DNA of 64,000 bases from Oscillospiraceae bacterium (lineage in GTDB: Bacteria > Bacillota > Clostridia > Oscillospirales > Ruminococcaceae): the NCBI GenBank assembly GCA_025757985.1, contig CP107210.1:682001-746000 (forward strand), written 5' to 3'. The first letter of the stretch is position 1. Each line of letters starts with the position of its first letter. This document shows, piece by piece, positions 41,337-48,584 of the stretch. The translations under genes were made by a program, and so were the position numbers. The notes beneath the pieces are model-generated. The model saw only the letters and a program-made list of their open reading frames with translations, had not been told where the DNA came from and did not search any database.

Positions 41337-42241
41337 AAGAACTGCATGTAAAATGCCTGCTGCCCGTGCGGATGGACAAATATCTGATGGATCAGTTTCC
41401 CGCCCTCAGCATGGGGCGGCTGAACAAGGCCCTGCGGGAGAACAAGATCAAGCTGAACGGCAAAAAACAGCCCCTCTCCACCCGGGTACAGAACGGGGAC
41501 AGCATCAGGCTCTTCCTGACTGATGAGCAGCTGGAGAACCGCCCCACCCCTGCCGCCGTGTTTGTATATGAGGACGATGACATCATTATCGCCAATAAGC
41601 CCGCAGGCATTGCGGTAGACGGCCCCGACAGCGACACGCTGGTGCGCCGCGTGCAGGCAAAGCTGGCCGCCGAGGGGAAACCGACCCATGCCGTGCTGTG
41701 CCACCGGCTGGATACCGGCACCAGCGGTCTGGTCCTGTTGGCCAAAAGCAGCGCTGCGGAAGCCTTTCTGACGACCGCCATCAAGAGCCGCGCCATTGAA
41801 AAGCGGTATCTCTGCGTGACCTTCGGCCGCCCGAATCCACCCGCCGCCCTGCTGCGGGATTACCTTTTGAAGGATGCCGAGCGCGGCATCGTGCGCATCA
41901 CCGACACGACTGCTGGCGGTGCAAAGGAGGTCATCACCGGCTACGAAACGCTGGCTGTCAGCGGCCGTCTGGCGCTGCTGGAGGTCGAGCTTGTGACCGG
42001 CCGCACCCACCAGATCCGCGCCCATCTGGCCCACATCGGCTGCCCGATTCTGGGCGATTCCAAGTATGGAAACAACGCCGCCAACCGGGAGCTGCGGTTC
42101 AAATATCAGGCCCTCTGCGCGTGGGAGCTGCGGTTTCCTGCTCAGATCGCCGACCCGCGCTTTGCCCATCTGGCCGGGCGGGTATTTCACGCCGAAAAGC
42201 CGTGGTATTACCAGCAGATTCTGGACGGTACGCTGAAGTAA
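41333..42241 (+). CDS. RluA-family pseudouridine synthase
   Basis: Enzyme of 302 residues. An S4 domain (residues ~10-70) precedes the RluA catalytic domain with 'HRLDTGTSGLVLLAKS' (catalytic Asp near residue 127) and 'LVTGRTHQIRAHLAHIGCPILGD' residues. Distinct from the RluD-like protein at 23300-24232. Target uridine unknown. The ATG at 41333 overlaps the membrane protein stop by 4 bp. Its stop codon TAA lies within the 4-bp target duplication of the second mobile element. Confidence 0.88.
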   Translation: MKELHVKCLLPVRMDKYLMDQFPALSMGRLNKALRENKIKLNGKKQPLSTRVQNGDSIRLFLTDEQLENRPTPAAVFVYEDDDIIIANKPAGIAVDGPDSDTLVRRVQAKLAAEGKPTHAVLCHRLDTGTSGLVLLAKSSAAEAFLTTAIKSRAIEKRYLCVTFGRPNPPAALLRDYLLKDAERGIVRITDTTAGGAKEVITGYETLAVSGRLALLEVELVTGRTHQIRAHLAHIGCPILGDSKYGNNAANRELRFKYQALCAWELRFPAQIADPRFAHLAGRVFHAEKPWYYQQILDGTLK

Positions 42242-42242
42242 A

Positions 42243-42414
42243 GGCAATACCGCATAATTCTAAGCGCCGATACGGCGAGCGAGGTGCGGCAACTGCTAAG
42301 CCAAAAGCGCAGATAATACTGGATGTCTTATCGAGCATTTTGGCAACGCAGATGCCGCGCCGCAGCCGCCGGAGCGGTGCTTGAGCCGTTAGGCGGGAAT
42401 TGTGCGGTATTGCC
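42243..42414 (-). mobile_element. MITE-like 172-bp element, copy 2
   Basis: Opposite-orientation copy of the element at 13854-14025. Terminal inverted repeats are better preserved here: GGCAATACCGCATAATTC against GGCAATACCGCACAATTC, 17 of 18 matching. The flanking 4-bp direct repeat is TAAA (42239-42242 and 42415-42418). The left duplication contains the stop codon of the upstream pseudouridine synthase gene. No transposase inside. Confidence 0.8.
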
Positions 42415-42427
42415 TAAAGGCTTTGGG

Positions 42428-42455
42428 CCGGGCGGATACGGAATTTGCCCCTACA
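42428..42455. repeat. Short palindromic intergenic repeat unit
   Basis: Unit gccgggcggatacggaatttgcccctaca, a member of the TGTAGGGGC..GCCCGC family, here between the second mobile element and the NhaC terminator. Confidence 0.5.
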
Positions 42456-42496
42456 AAAAAAGCAGTGCCTTCCGCTTGGAAAGCACTGCTTTTTCT
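42454..42496. terminator. Bidirectional terminator
   Basis: Hairpin AGCAGTGCCTTCC..GGAAAGCACTGCT (42461-42490) with A run on the left and T run on the right, so it can stop both the plus-strand pseudouridine synthase transcript and the minus-strand antiporter transcript. Confidence 0.85.
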
Positions 42497-44017
42497 TTAT
42501 GCCCTGGCGTCCTCGGCCAGACTGCGCCTGCGCAGATACAGCAGGGCTGCGGTCAGAATGGCAAGCGACGACACCAGCGTGATGAGCCAGTTTTCGGTAA
42601 AGCCCGCGATCAGGTAGCCGGGCACACAGGCCGCCACGACGACCATGGCGTACTGCATCTGGGTCTGCACGTGGTTGATGTGGTTCGACTGTGCACCGGA
42701 GCTGGACATGATGGTCGTATCCGAGATCGGCGAAATATGGTCGCCGCAGACCGCACCCGCCAGCACCGCGGATACCGCTACGATCATCATGGTGGGGTCC
42801 GTCTCGGAGAACATATTGACGACGATGGGGACCAAAATCGCAAACGTGCCCCAGCTGGTGCCGGAGGAGAACGCAATAAAAATCGCAATGCAGAAGATCA
42901 GCAGCGGCACAAAGCGCATGAGACCCTCATTCAGGCTGACGGCCTGACGCACAAAGTCGCCGATGCCCAGCGCGTCGGTCATGCCCTTCAGCGTCCAGGC
43001 CAGCACCAGAATCAGGATGGGAGGCATCATCAGCTTGCCGCCCTCGGGCACGGAGTTCATGAAGTCCTTAAAGCCAACAACGCGGCGCGGCAGGTAGAAC
43101 AGCAGCAGGAAGCCCACCGTGACAAGACCCGCAAAGACCAGCGACTCCGACGAGGAGCAGTTGGCAAAGTCCTCAACAAGGTTCGTGCCGCCGTTCAGAT
43201 AGCCGGTCCAGATCATCGTGGCGATGGCCGTAAAGATCATGACGATCATCGGTGCAATCAGGTCAATGACCTTGCCCTTGGCAAATTTACCGCCCTCGGT
43301 GGGGTCCTTGATTTCCTGGTTTTGGAATGCCTCCCCGCCCGAGGTGAACAGGTCACCGTGGGCGGCGTTGCGCTCGTGCTTTTTCATCAGGCCGAAGTCG
43401 AAGCCCAGCAGCGAGGTAAAGAACACCATGTAGAGCGTCAGCATCGCGTACAGGTTGAACGGGATCGTGCGGACGAACATTTCAAAGCCGGACATCGAGC
43501 TGCCCGCCGGGACGTAGGAGTTGACCGCCGCCGCCCAGGACGAGATCGGCGCAATGATGCAGACCGGGGCCGCCGTGGCGTCGATGAGGTAAGCCAGCTT
43601 GGCGCGGGAAACCTTGTACTTGTCGGTAACCGGGCGCATGACAGAGCCGACGGTCAAGCAGTTGAAGTAGTCGTCCACAAAAATCAGCGCACCCAACAGC
43701 GAGGTCGCCACGAGCGTCGCGCGCTTGCTCTTGAGCTTTTTCGCCGCCCACTCACCATAAGCGCGGGTGCCGCCGGACTCCTGCATGAGCATAACGACCA
43801 TGCCCAGCAGGATCATGAACATCAGAATCGAGAAGTCGACGCTGTCGATCATCGTGTTGAACAGTGTGTCAAACGCGACCCAGGGGTGAAACTCTGCCAC
43901 CAGCAGCGCACCCAGCGCACAGCCGGCGAACAGCGAGAGATAGACTTCCTTTGTGAGCAGCGCCAGCAGAATGGCGATGATCGGCGGCATCAGGGACCAC
44001 CAAGTTCCTACAAACAT
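42497..44017 (-). CDS. NhaC-family Na+/H+ antiporter-like transporter
   Basis: Membrane protein of 506 residues with about twelve hydrophobic segments. Motifs 'LGALIFVDDYFNCLTVGSVM' residues near 120, 'ISSWAAAVNSY' and 'FSSGTSWGTFAI' near 395 fit the NhaC/ArsB-type family (Na+/H+ antiporter NhaC). The ion pair is inferred from family; some relatives exchange organic acids or amino acids instead. It begins 4 bp after the alanine symporter stop, so the two are one transcript, perhaps extruding the sodium that the symporter brings in. Confidence 0.83.
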   Translation of the reverse strand: MFVGTWWSLMPPIIAILLALLTKEVYLSLFAGCALGALLVAEFHPWVAFDTLFNTMIDSVDFSILMFMILLGMVVMLMQESGGTRAYGEWAAKKLKSKRATLVATSLLGALIFVDDYFNCLTVGSVMRPVTDKYKVSRAKLAYLIDATAAPVCIIAPISSWAAAVNSYVPAGSSMSGFEMFVRTIPFNLYAMLTLYMVFFTSLLGFDFGLMKKHERNAAHGDLFTSGGEAFQNQEIKDPTEGGKFAKGKVIDLIAPMIVMIFTAIATMIWTGYLNGGTNLVEDFANCSSSESLVFAGLVTVGFLLLFYLPRRVVGFKDFMNSVPEGGKLMMPPILILVLAWTLKGMTDALGIGDFVRQAVSLNEGLMRFVPLLIFCIAIFIAFSSGTSWGTFAILVPIVVNMFSETDPTMMIVAVSAVLAGAVCGDHISPISDTTIMSSSGAQSNHINHVQTQMQYAMVVVAACVPGYLIAGFTENWLITLVSSLAILTAALLYLRRRSLAEDARA

Positions 44018-44020
44018 TTC

Positions 44021-45415
44021 TTACACCTTTTCCTTTTCAAAATATTCCTTTGTCAGCTGCGCCACTGTGCCGGAAAGCAGCAGCAGCGCAATCAGGTTCG
44101 GGATGCTCATCAGACCGTTGAAGGTATCGGCAATGCTCCACATCAGGCCCAGGTCCATCGTAGCACCCAGGATGGAAACGAAGGAGTACACCACGAAGAA
44201 GGGGCGCACGACCTTGTCGCTGCGGCAGAGGAATGCGATAAAGCGTGAGCCGTACAGCCCCCAGCCGATGATGGTGGAGAAGGCAAAGCAGCACAGTGCC
44301 ACCGCCGTGAAGATGGATGCCCAGCCGCCGTAGGTCGTGGTAAAGCCGGAGATCGTCAGCTCAGCCCCGGCAGCCGTGCCGTAGCTGACTGCCGTGCCGC
44401 TGCACAATATGACCATCGCTGTAAGCGTACAGATAACGATGGTATCGGCAAACACTTCGAAGATACCAAACACGCCCTGCTTGACCGGCTTTTTCGTGTC
44501 GGCACAGGCGTGGGCGATCGAACCGGTGCCAAGGCCCGCCTCGTTGGAGAAGATGCCCCGGGAAACGCCCTTCTGCATACTGATAAAGAGGCTGCCGACC
44601 GTACCGCCGGTGAAAGCCGCCGGGTTAAACGCCCCGGCAAAAATCGACTCCATCACTGCCGGAAAGCGCGGCAGATTCAGCGCAACCACGCCCACGGCCA
44701 GCACAATGTAAAACAGCGCCATAAAAGGCACCAGACGCTCACTGACGCTGCCGATGCGCTTGATGCCGCCCAGCAGGACCATCGCCACCAGCATGGCCAC
44801 TGCGATGCCCACCACAAGATTCAGGGTGGAGAGCACCTCACTGCCCACAAGGTTATACTGCAGCAGCGCCGTGTCGATGGCTGCTACAATGGTGTTGACC
44901 TGCGTGGCGTTGCCGGTGCCAAAGACAGTCAGAACACCAAACAGCGAGTAAAGCACCGCCAAAAACTGCCAGTGCTTACCCAGACCGTTTTTAATGTAGT
45001 ACATCGGGCCGCCGACCCATTCCCCGGCCGCGTTTTTCTCCCGAAAATGCACCGCCAGCGTGACCTCTGCAAATTTGGTACACATACCCAGCAGCGCCGA
45101 ACACCACATCCAGAACACAGCCCCCGGACCGCCGATGGCAATGGCGCCCGCTACGCCCGCAATGTTGCCGGTGCCCACCGTGCCCGCCAGCGCCGTGCAT
45201 ACCGCCTGAAACGGCGTCATCGAGCCATCCGAGGCATCCTTTTTGCGGAACATCCGCCCGATGGTCGTTTTGATGGCATACGGAAATTTGCGGATCTGCA
45301 AAAAGCGTGTCCGCACGCTGAGAAGCAGCCCTACGCCGATGATGCACACCATGGCGGGGACGCCCCACACAAAATTATTGACAGCCTGATTGACCGCCGC
45401 AATCGTCTCAATCAT
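44021..45415 (-). CDS. Sodium:alanine symporter (AGCS family)
   Basis: Membrane protein of 464 residues from the ATG at 45415. AGCS hallmarks are 'GTVGTGNIAGVAGAIAIGGPGAVFWMW' residues near 90-115 (sodium and substrate site), 'YIKNGLG', 'SNEAGLGTGSIAHACA' near 295 and about eleven membrane segments. It imports alanine or glycine with sodium. It is followed after 5 bp by the NhaC-type antiporter. Promoter at 45467-45495. Confidence 0.9.
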   Translation of the reverse strand: MIETIAAVNQAVNNFVWGVPAMVCIIGVGLLLSVRTRFLQIRKFPYAIKTTIGRMFRKKDASDGSMTPFQAVCTALAGTVGTGNIAGVAGAIAIGGPGAVFWMWCSALLGMCTKFAEVTLAVHFREKNAAGEWVGGPMYYIKNGLGKHWQFLAVLYSLFGVLTVFGTGNATQVNTIVAAIDTALLQYNLVGSEVLSTLNLVVGIAVAMLVAMVLLGGIKRIGSVSERLVPFMALFYIVLAVGVVALNLPRFPAVMESIFAGAFNPAAFTGGTVGSLFISMQKGVSRGIFSNEAGLGTGSIAHACADTKKPVKQGVFGIFEVFADTIVICTLTAMVILCSGTAVSYGTAAGAELTISGFTTTYGGWASIFTAVALCCFAFSTIIGWGLYGSRFIAFLCRSDKVVRPFFVVYSFVSILGATMDLGLMWSIADTFNGLMSIPNLIALLLLSGTVAQLTKEYFEKEKV

Positions 45416-45466
45416 TAAACCCCAATCCCTCTGTAGCTTTTTTGTATATAAAGTGTTGCGCAAGTT

Positions 45467-45495
45467 AGTATACCATGCCGCCCCGCAATTTGCAA
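45467..45495 (-). promoter_or_regulatory. Promoter of the symporter-antiporter transcript
   Basis: Minus-strand -35 TTGCAA (45490-45495) and extended -10 TGGTATACT (-10 at 45467-45472), 17-bp spacer. Confidence 0.68.
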
Positions 45496-45561
45496 GGCAA
45501 ACAGCAACGCCGGCAATCTACATACAAGCTGCCCGTTGAAGAAGGTATATTCCTCACCAAT

Positions 45562-45595
45562 GAAAAAGCCTGCGATAGAATCACTATCACAGGCT
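45562..45595 (-). terminator. Terminator of the tRNA operon
   Basis: Hairpin AGCCTGTGATAG..CTATCGCAGGCT (45567-45595), then TTTTTC on the minus strand. It begins two bases after the CCA of tRNA-Cys. Confidence 0.85.
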
Positions 45596-45597
45596 TA

Positions 45598-45672
45598 TGG
45601 AGGTGACGACCAGATTTGAACTGGTGAATGAAGGTTTTGCAGACCTTTGCCTTACCACTTGGCCACGTCACC
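45598..45672 (-). tRNA. tRNA-Cys (anticodon GCA)
   Basis: 75 nt with encoded CCA, acceptor GGTGAC/GTCACC and U73 discriminator, anticodon loop CTGCAAA. Last tRNA of the operon, separated from tRNA-Gly by a hairpin. Confidence 0.95.
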
Positions 45673-45678
45673 ATATGA

Positions 45679-45711
45679 GTGAAAAATCGGCTTATTGAGC
45701 CGATTTTTCAC
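45679..45711 (-). terminator. Terminator-like hairpin inside the tRNA operon
   Basis: Minus strand GTGAAAAATCGGCT-CAAT-AAGCCGATTTTTCAC: 14-bp near-perfect stem whose 3' arm ends in five T. It lies between tRNA-Gly (45720-45795) and tRNA-Cys and may reduce read-through to tRNA-Cys or guide processing. Confidence 0.6.
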
Positions 45712-45719
45712 TATTTTTT

Positions 45720-45795
45720 TGGAGCGGCCGACGAGGCTCGAACTCGCTACCTCCACCTTGGCAAGGTGGCGCTCTACCAGATGAGCTACGGCCGC
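45720..45795 (-). tRNA. tRNA-Gly (anticodon GCC), copy 2 of operon
   Basis: 76 nt with encoded CCA; acceptor GCGGCCG/CGGCCGC, anticodon loop TTGCCAA. Identical to the copy at 46075-46150. Confidence 0.95.
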
Positions 45796-45831
45796 ATACT
45801 GTATATTCTTTACGAAGAACATACAAGAAAC

Positions 45832-45907
45832 TGGTGCCTCCGATCGGAATCGAACCAATGACACGGGGATTTTCAGTCCCCTGCTCTACCGACTGAGCTA
45901 CAGAGGC
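45832..45907 (-). tRNA. tRNA-Phe (anticodon GAA)
   Basis: 76 nt with encoded CCA; acceptor GCCTCTG/CGGAGGC, anticodon loop CTGAAAA. Confidence 0.95.
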
Positions 45908-45910
45908 AAA

Positions 45911-45987
45911 TGGCGACCCGAATCAGGCTCGAACTGACGACCTCTAGCGTGACAGGCTAGCGTTCTAACCAACTGAACTACCGGGCC
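45911..45987 (-). tRNA. tRNA-Asp (anticodon GTC)
   Basis: 77 nt with encoded CCA, discriminator G73, anticodon loop CTGTCAC. Confidence 0.95.
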
Positions 45988-45992
45988 AAATT

Positions 45993-46068
45993 TGGTGGAA
46001 GTTAACGGGCTCGAACCGCTGACCCTCTGCTTGTAAGGCAGATGCTCTCCCAGCTGAGCTAAACTTCC
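45993..46068 (-). tRNA. tRNA-Val (anticodon TAC)
   Basis: 76 nt with encoded CCA; acceptor GGAAGTT/AACTTCC, anticodon loop CTTACAA. Confidence 0.95.
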
Positions 46069-46074
46069 CCCTAA

Positions 46075-46150
46075 TGGAGCGGCCGACGAGGCTCGAACTC
46101 GCTACCTCCACCTTGGCAAGGTGGCGCTCTACCAGATGAGCTACGGCCGC
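46075..46150 (-). tRNA. tRNA-Gly (anticodon GCC), copy 1 of operon
   Basis: 76 nt with encoded CCA; first tRNA of the operon, about 45 bp after the promoter -10 box. Same sequence as 45720-45795. Confidence 0.95.
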
Positions 46151-46198
46151 ATGTTGGAGAGGTTTTTGCTCAGTCGCTCTCTCCGGGCGACAGGTGTT

Positions 46199-46227
46199 AT
46201 TATAGACTATGTGAGCAGAAAAGTCAA
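46199..46227 (-). promoter_or_regulatory. Promoter of the tRNA operon
   Basis: Minus-strand -35 TTGACT (46222-46227) and -10 TATAAT (46199-46204), 17-bp spacer, drives Gly-Val-Asp-Phe-Gly-Cys. Confidence 0.82.
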
Positions 46228-46246
46228 GCGTTTTTTACAAGTTTTT

Positions 46247-47158
46247 TCAAACTTTTTTGGCACCCTCGTTTTCAACGATGTCCGGCCAGTTTTTCAGCAG
46301 ATCATTCAGATTGACCCTGTAATTTTTGTTGCAGAACTGGCAGTTCACCTCCGCGATGGGGTCCTCATCGCGCATTTTTTCGACCTCTTTTTTGCCAAGG
46401 CTGCGGATCATTTTTTCAACGCGCTCGAGACTGCAGTCGCATTTATAGGTCACATGGTAGCTGTCCAGAATATCCGGCTGAAAGCCCTGCAGCGCCAGCT
46501 CCAGCATATCGCGCACGCTCATGCCCTGCTCCAGCATCGTTGTCACGCTGGGCATGGCCTTGATGTTCTTTTCAAGATGCTCGATCTCCTCCTCGGTGGC
46601 ACCGGGCAGCAGCTGCACGACAAAACCGCCTGCACAGCGGACACTCAGGTCTTTATCCACCAGCACACCCAGAGCGCAGACCGTGGGGATCTGCTCGCTG
46701 ATGGCAAAGTAGGTTGTTACATCCTCGGCGATCTCGCCGGAGGTCAGCGGTACCTGCCCGATATAAGGCTCGCGCATACCGAGGTCGCGGATAACATCAA
46801 GGGTGCCGTCCTTGCCGACAGCAGTGCCTACATCCAGATGGCCGTCCGCCCGCGGGGGCAGCTCTACGACCGGATGCTCCACATAGCCCTTGACATTGCC
46901 TGTACCGTCAGAAACCGCCAGCAGACGGCCCGCCGGGCCGCCGCCCTTGATCTGCAGCGTCACCGAGTCCTGCGTGCTTTTCAGCATGATGCCCATCATC
47001 GAAGCAGCCGTCAGCAGGCGGCCCAACGCCGCCGTGGTGACAGCGCTCGTCTTGTGCAGGCGCTCCATATCGCGGACGATCTCGGTAGAGTCCACGCCGT
47101 AAAATACAATGCCGCCGTTCTCGGAAATGCCGCGCAGCATGTTATGATTCTGTTCCAT
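46247..47158 (-). CDS. hslO: Redox-regulated chaperone Hsp33
   Basis: Chaperone of 303 residues that becomes active when its zinc-bound cysteines are oxidised. The N-terminal domain has 'GKDGTLDVIRDLG' and 'YIGQVPLTSGEIAEDV'; the C-terminal zinc site is 'CDCSLERVEKM' near residue 238 and 'CQFCNKNY' near 270. The ATG at 47158 has GAGG nine bases upstream (another ATG at 47167 lacks spacing) and overlaps the upstream methyltransferase gene by 17 bp. Last gene of the dagK-lon-engB transcript, grouped with the protease Lon in protein quality control. Confidence 0.94.
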   Translation of the reverse strand: MEQNHNMLRGISENGGIVFYGVDSTEIVRDMERLHKTSAVTTAALGRLLTAASMMGIMLKSTQDSVTLQIKGGGPAGRLLAVSDGTGNVKGYVEHPVVELPPRADGHLDVGTAVGKDGTLDVIRDLGMREPYIGQVPLTSGEIAEDVTTYFAISEQIPTVCALGVLVDKDLSVRCAGGFVVQLLPGATEEEIEHLEKNIKAMPSVTTMLEQGMSVRDMLELALQGFQPDILDSYHVTYKCDCSLERVEKMIRSLGKKEVEKMRDEDPIAEVNCQFCNKNYRVNLNDLLKNWPDIVENEGAKKV

Positions 47159-47918
47159 TGCTTTCATCCTCTTGTGTGTATTGCTTGACAGCCGTAATGA
47201 TCCAGCGCGGGCTGTCGGCGCGCACAGGGCCGAAATCCTCGCCGTCAGCGACCTTTGCCACGGCAAAGCCGTACTTTTCCAGCAAGGCGCGCACCGTGTC
47301 CAGCGTGTAGCTGTACTCGCTGAATTGCTCACGGAAATGCTCGCCCGTTTCATGGTAGTCAATGTCGATGGTGATATCCACCCGCTGCGCGTCCTCCGCA
47401 TAGCGGTTGGACCAATGGCAGTCGGCGTCCTCGGCCTCAATATCAAAGGTCTGCCCCGCCAGAATTTCCCGGTGCTTATAGGGCGTGTTCAAATCAAAAA
47501 GGAACACGCCGCCCTTCTCCATAAAATAGGCCGCCTTGCGTATGGCCTTTTCAAAGCTGTCCAGCGGGCCGATATGGCTGTAGGTATCAAAGGTGGATAC
47601 CGCCGCACGGATGGTGCCGTAGAGGTCCAGCTCGAGCAGATCCTGCCGAAGCAGCAGCAGACGCCCGGTCAAGCCCAGCTCATCCGCCTTTTCACGCAGG
47701 ACGCTCAGCATCTCCTCCGACCGGTCGATACCGATGACATCATAGCCTGCCTGAGTCAGCATCAGCGTCAGATCCCCGGTGCCGCAGCCAAGGTCGGCCA
47801 GAATGCCGTCCCGGATGCCGTGAGCCTGCAGCTCTGCCGTGATGTAGCGGTAGAGCGCATCGTAGTCGGCCTCGCCGTTGAACTCATCGTAAAAATAGGC
47901 AAACTCATTGTAGGCCAT
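47142..47918 (-). CDS. Class I SAM-dependent methyltransferase
   Basis: Enzyme of 258 residues. The SAM-binding motif I is 'ILADLGCGTGDLTLML' near residue 40, with 'VIGIDRSEEML' as motif II. Residues 1-20 ('MAYNEFAYFYDEFNGEADYD') fit the family of small-molecule or tRNA-type methyltransferases common beside engB or hsp33. Substrate unknown. Starts 3 bp after engB stops and overlaps hsp33. Confidence 0.85.
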   Translation of the reverse strand: MAYNEFAYFYDEFNGEADYDALYRYITAELQAHGIRDGILADLGCGTGDLTLMLTQAGYDVIGIDRSEEMLSVLREKADELGLTGRLLLLRQDLLELDLYGTIRAAVSTFDTYSHIGPLDSFEKAIRKAAYFMEKGGVFLFDLNTPYKHREILAGQTFDIEAEDADCHWSNRYAEDAQRVDITIDIDYHETGEHFREQFSEYSYTLDTVRALLEKYGFAVAKVADGEDFGPVRADSPRWIITAVKQYTQEDESNGTES

Positions 47919-47921
47919 GGC

Positions 47922-48509
47922 TCACTCCCCGGCCATGCTGGCTTCCAGCAGGGCGCGCAGCTCGTCACAGCCCAAGCCGTTCTCAGCGCTGGTCAGCACA
48001 ACAGCCCGGCAGCCGTAGGCCGCGCAGATCTTCTCAAATTCTTCCTTGCAGGCGGCCATCTCGCTTTTTTTCAGCTTGTCGCCCTTGGTCAGTGCAGCCA
48101 CAAACGGGATGCGGTGGTAGTGCAGGTATTCCAGCATCTGCAGATCGTCCGCGCTCGGGGCATGGCGGCTGTCCAGCAGCTGAACCAGCAGGCAGACTGA
48201 GCGATCCGCCTCAAAATAGCTGTTGATCAGATCATCCCACCGCTCGCGCTCCACATTGGAGACCTTGGCGTAGCCGTAGCCGGGCAGGTCCACAAGATAG
48301 GCGGTATCCACGCGGTAAAAATTAATAGTGGCCGTTTTACCCGGCGTAGCACTGACACGGGCCAGCTTTTTGCGGTTGCAGAGCTTGTTGATAAGGCTCG
48401 ACTTGCCCACATTGGAGCGGCCGGAGAAAACGATTTCCGGCCGGTCGCTGACCGGCAGCTGACGGGACAGGCCGTAGGACGCGAGAAACTCGCTGTTATT
48501 ATAGTTCAT
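47922..48509 (-). CDS. ysxC: Ribosome assembly GTPase EngB/YsxC
   Basis: Small GTPase of 195 residues needed for late assembly of the 50S subunit. G1 is 'GRSNVGKSSLINKL' near residue 31, G3 'VDLPGYGYAKV' near 75 and G4 'TKGDKL' near 140; 'TPGKTATINFY' holds the G2 threonine. In many Firmicutes the gene follows lon, as here (75 bp after its stop, a gap containing a palindromic repeat). Confidence 0.95.
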   Translation of the reverse strand: MNYNNSEFLASYGLSRQLPVSDRPEIVFSGRSNVGKSSLINKLCNRKKLARVSATPGKTATINFYRVDTAYLVDLPGYGYAKVSNVERERWDDLINSYFEADRSVCLLVQLLDSRHAPSADDLQMLEYLHYHRIPFVAALTKGDKLKKSEMAACKEEFEKICAAYGCRAVVLTSAENGLGCDELRALLEASMAGE

Positions 48510-48538
48510 GGGTTTTCCTTTATGTTTCTGGTTGCACG

Positions 48539-48565
48539 CGGGCGGATATGGAATCCGCCCCTACA
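48539..48565. repeat. Short palindromic intergenic repeat unit
   Basis: Unit gcgggcggatatggaatccgcccctaca in the gap between lon and engB; the near-perfect core GGCGGATATGGAATCCGCC can form a hairpin in the transcript. Same family as units at 21881 and 62414. Confidence 0.6.
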
Positions 48566-48584
48566 GCGTAGCGTTCAAGATGAA

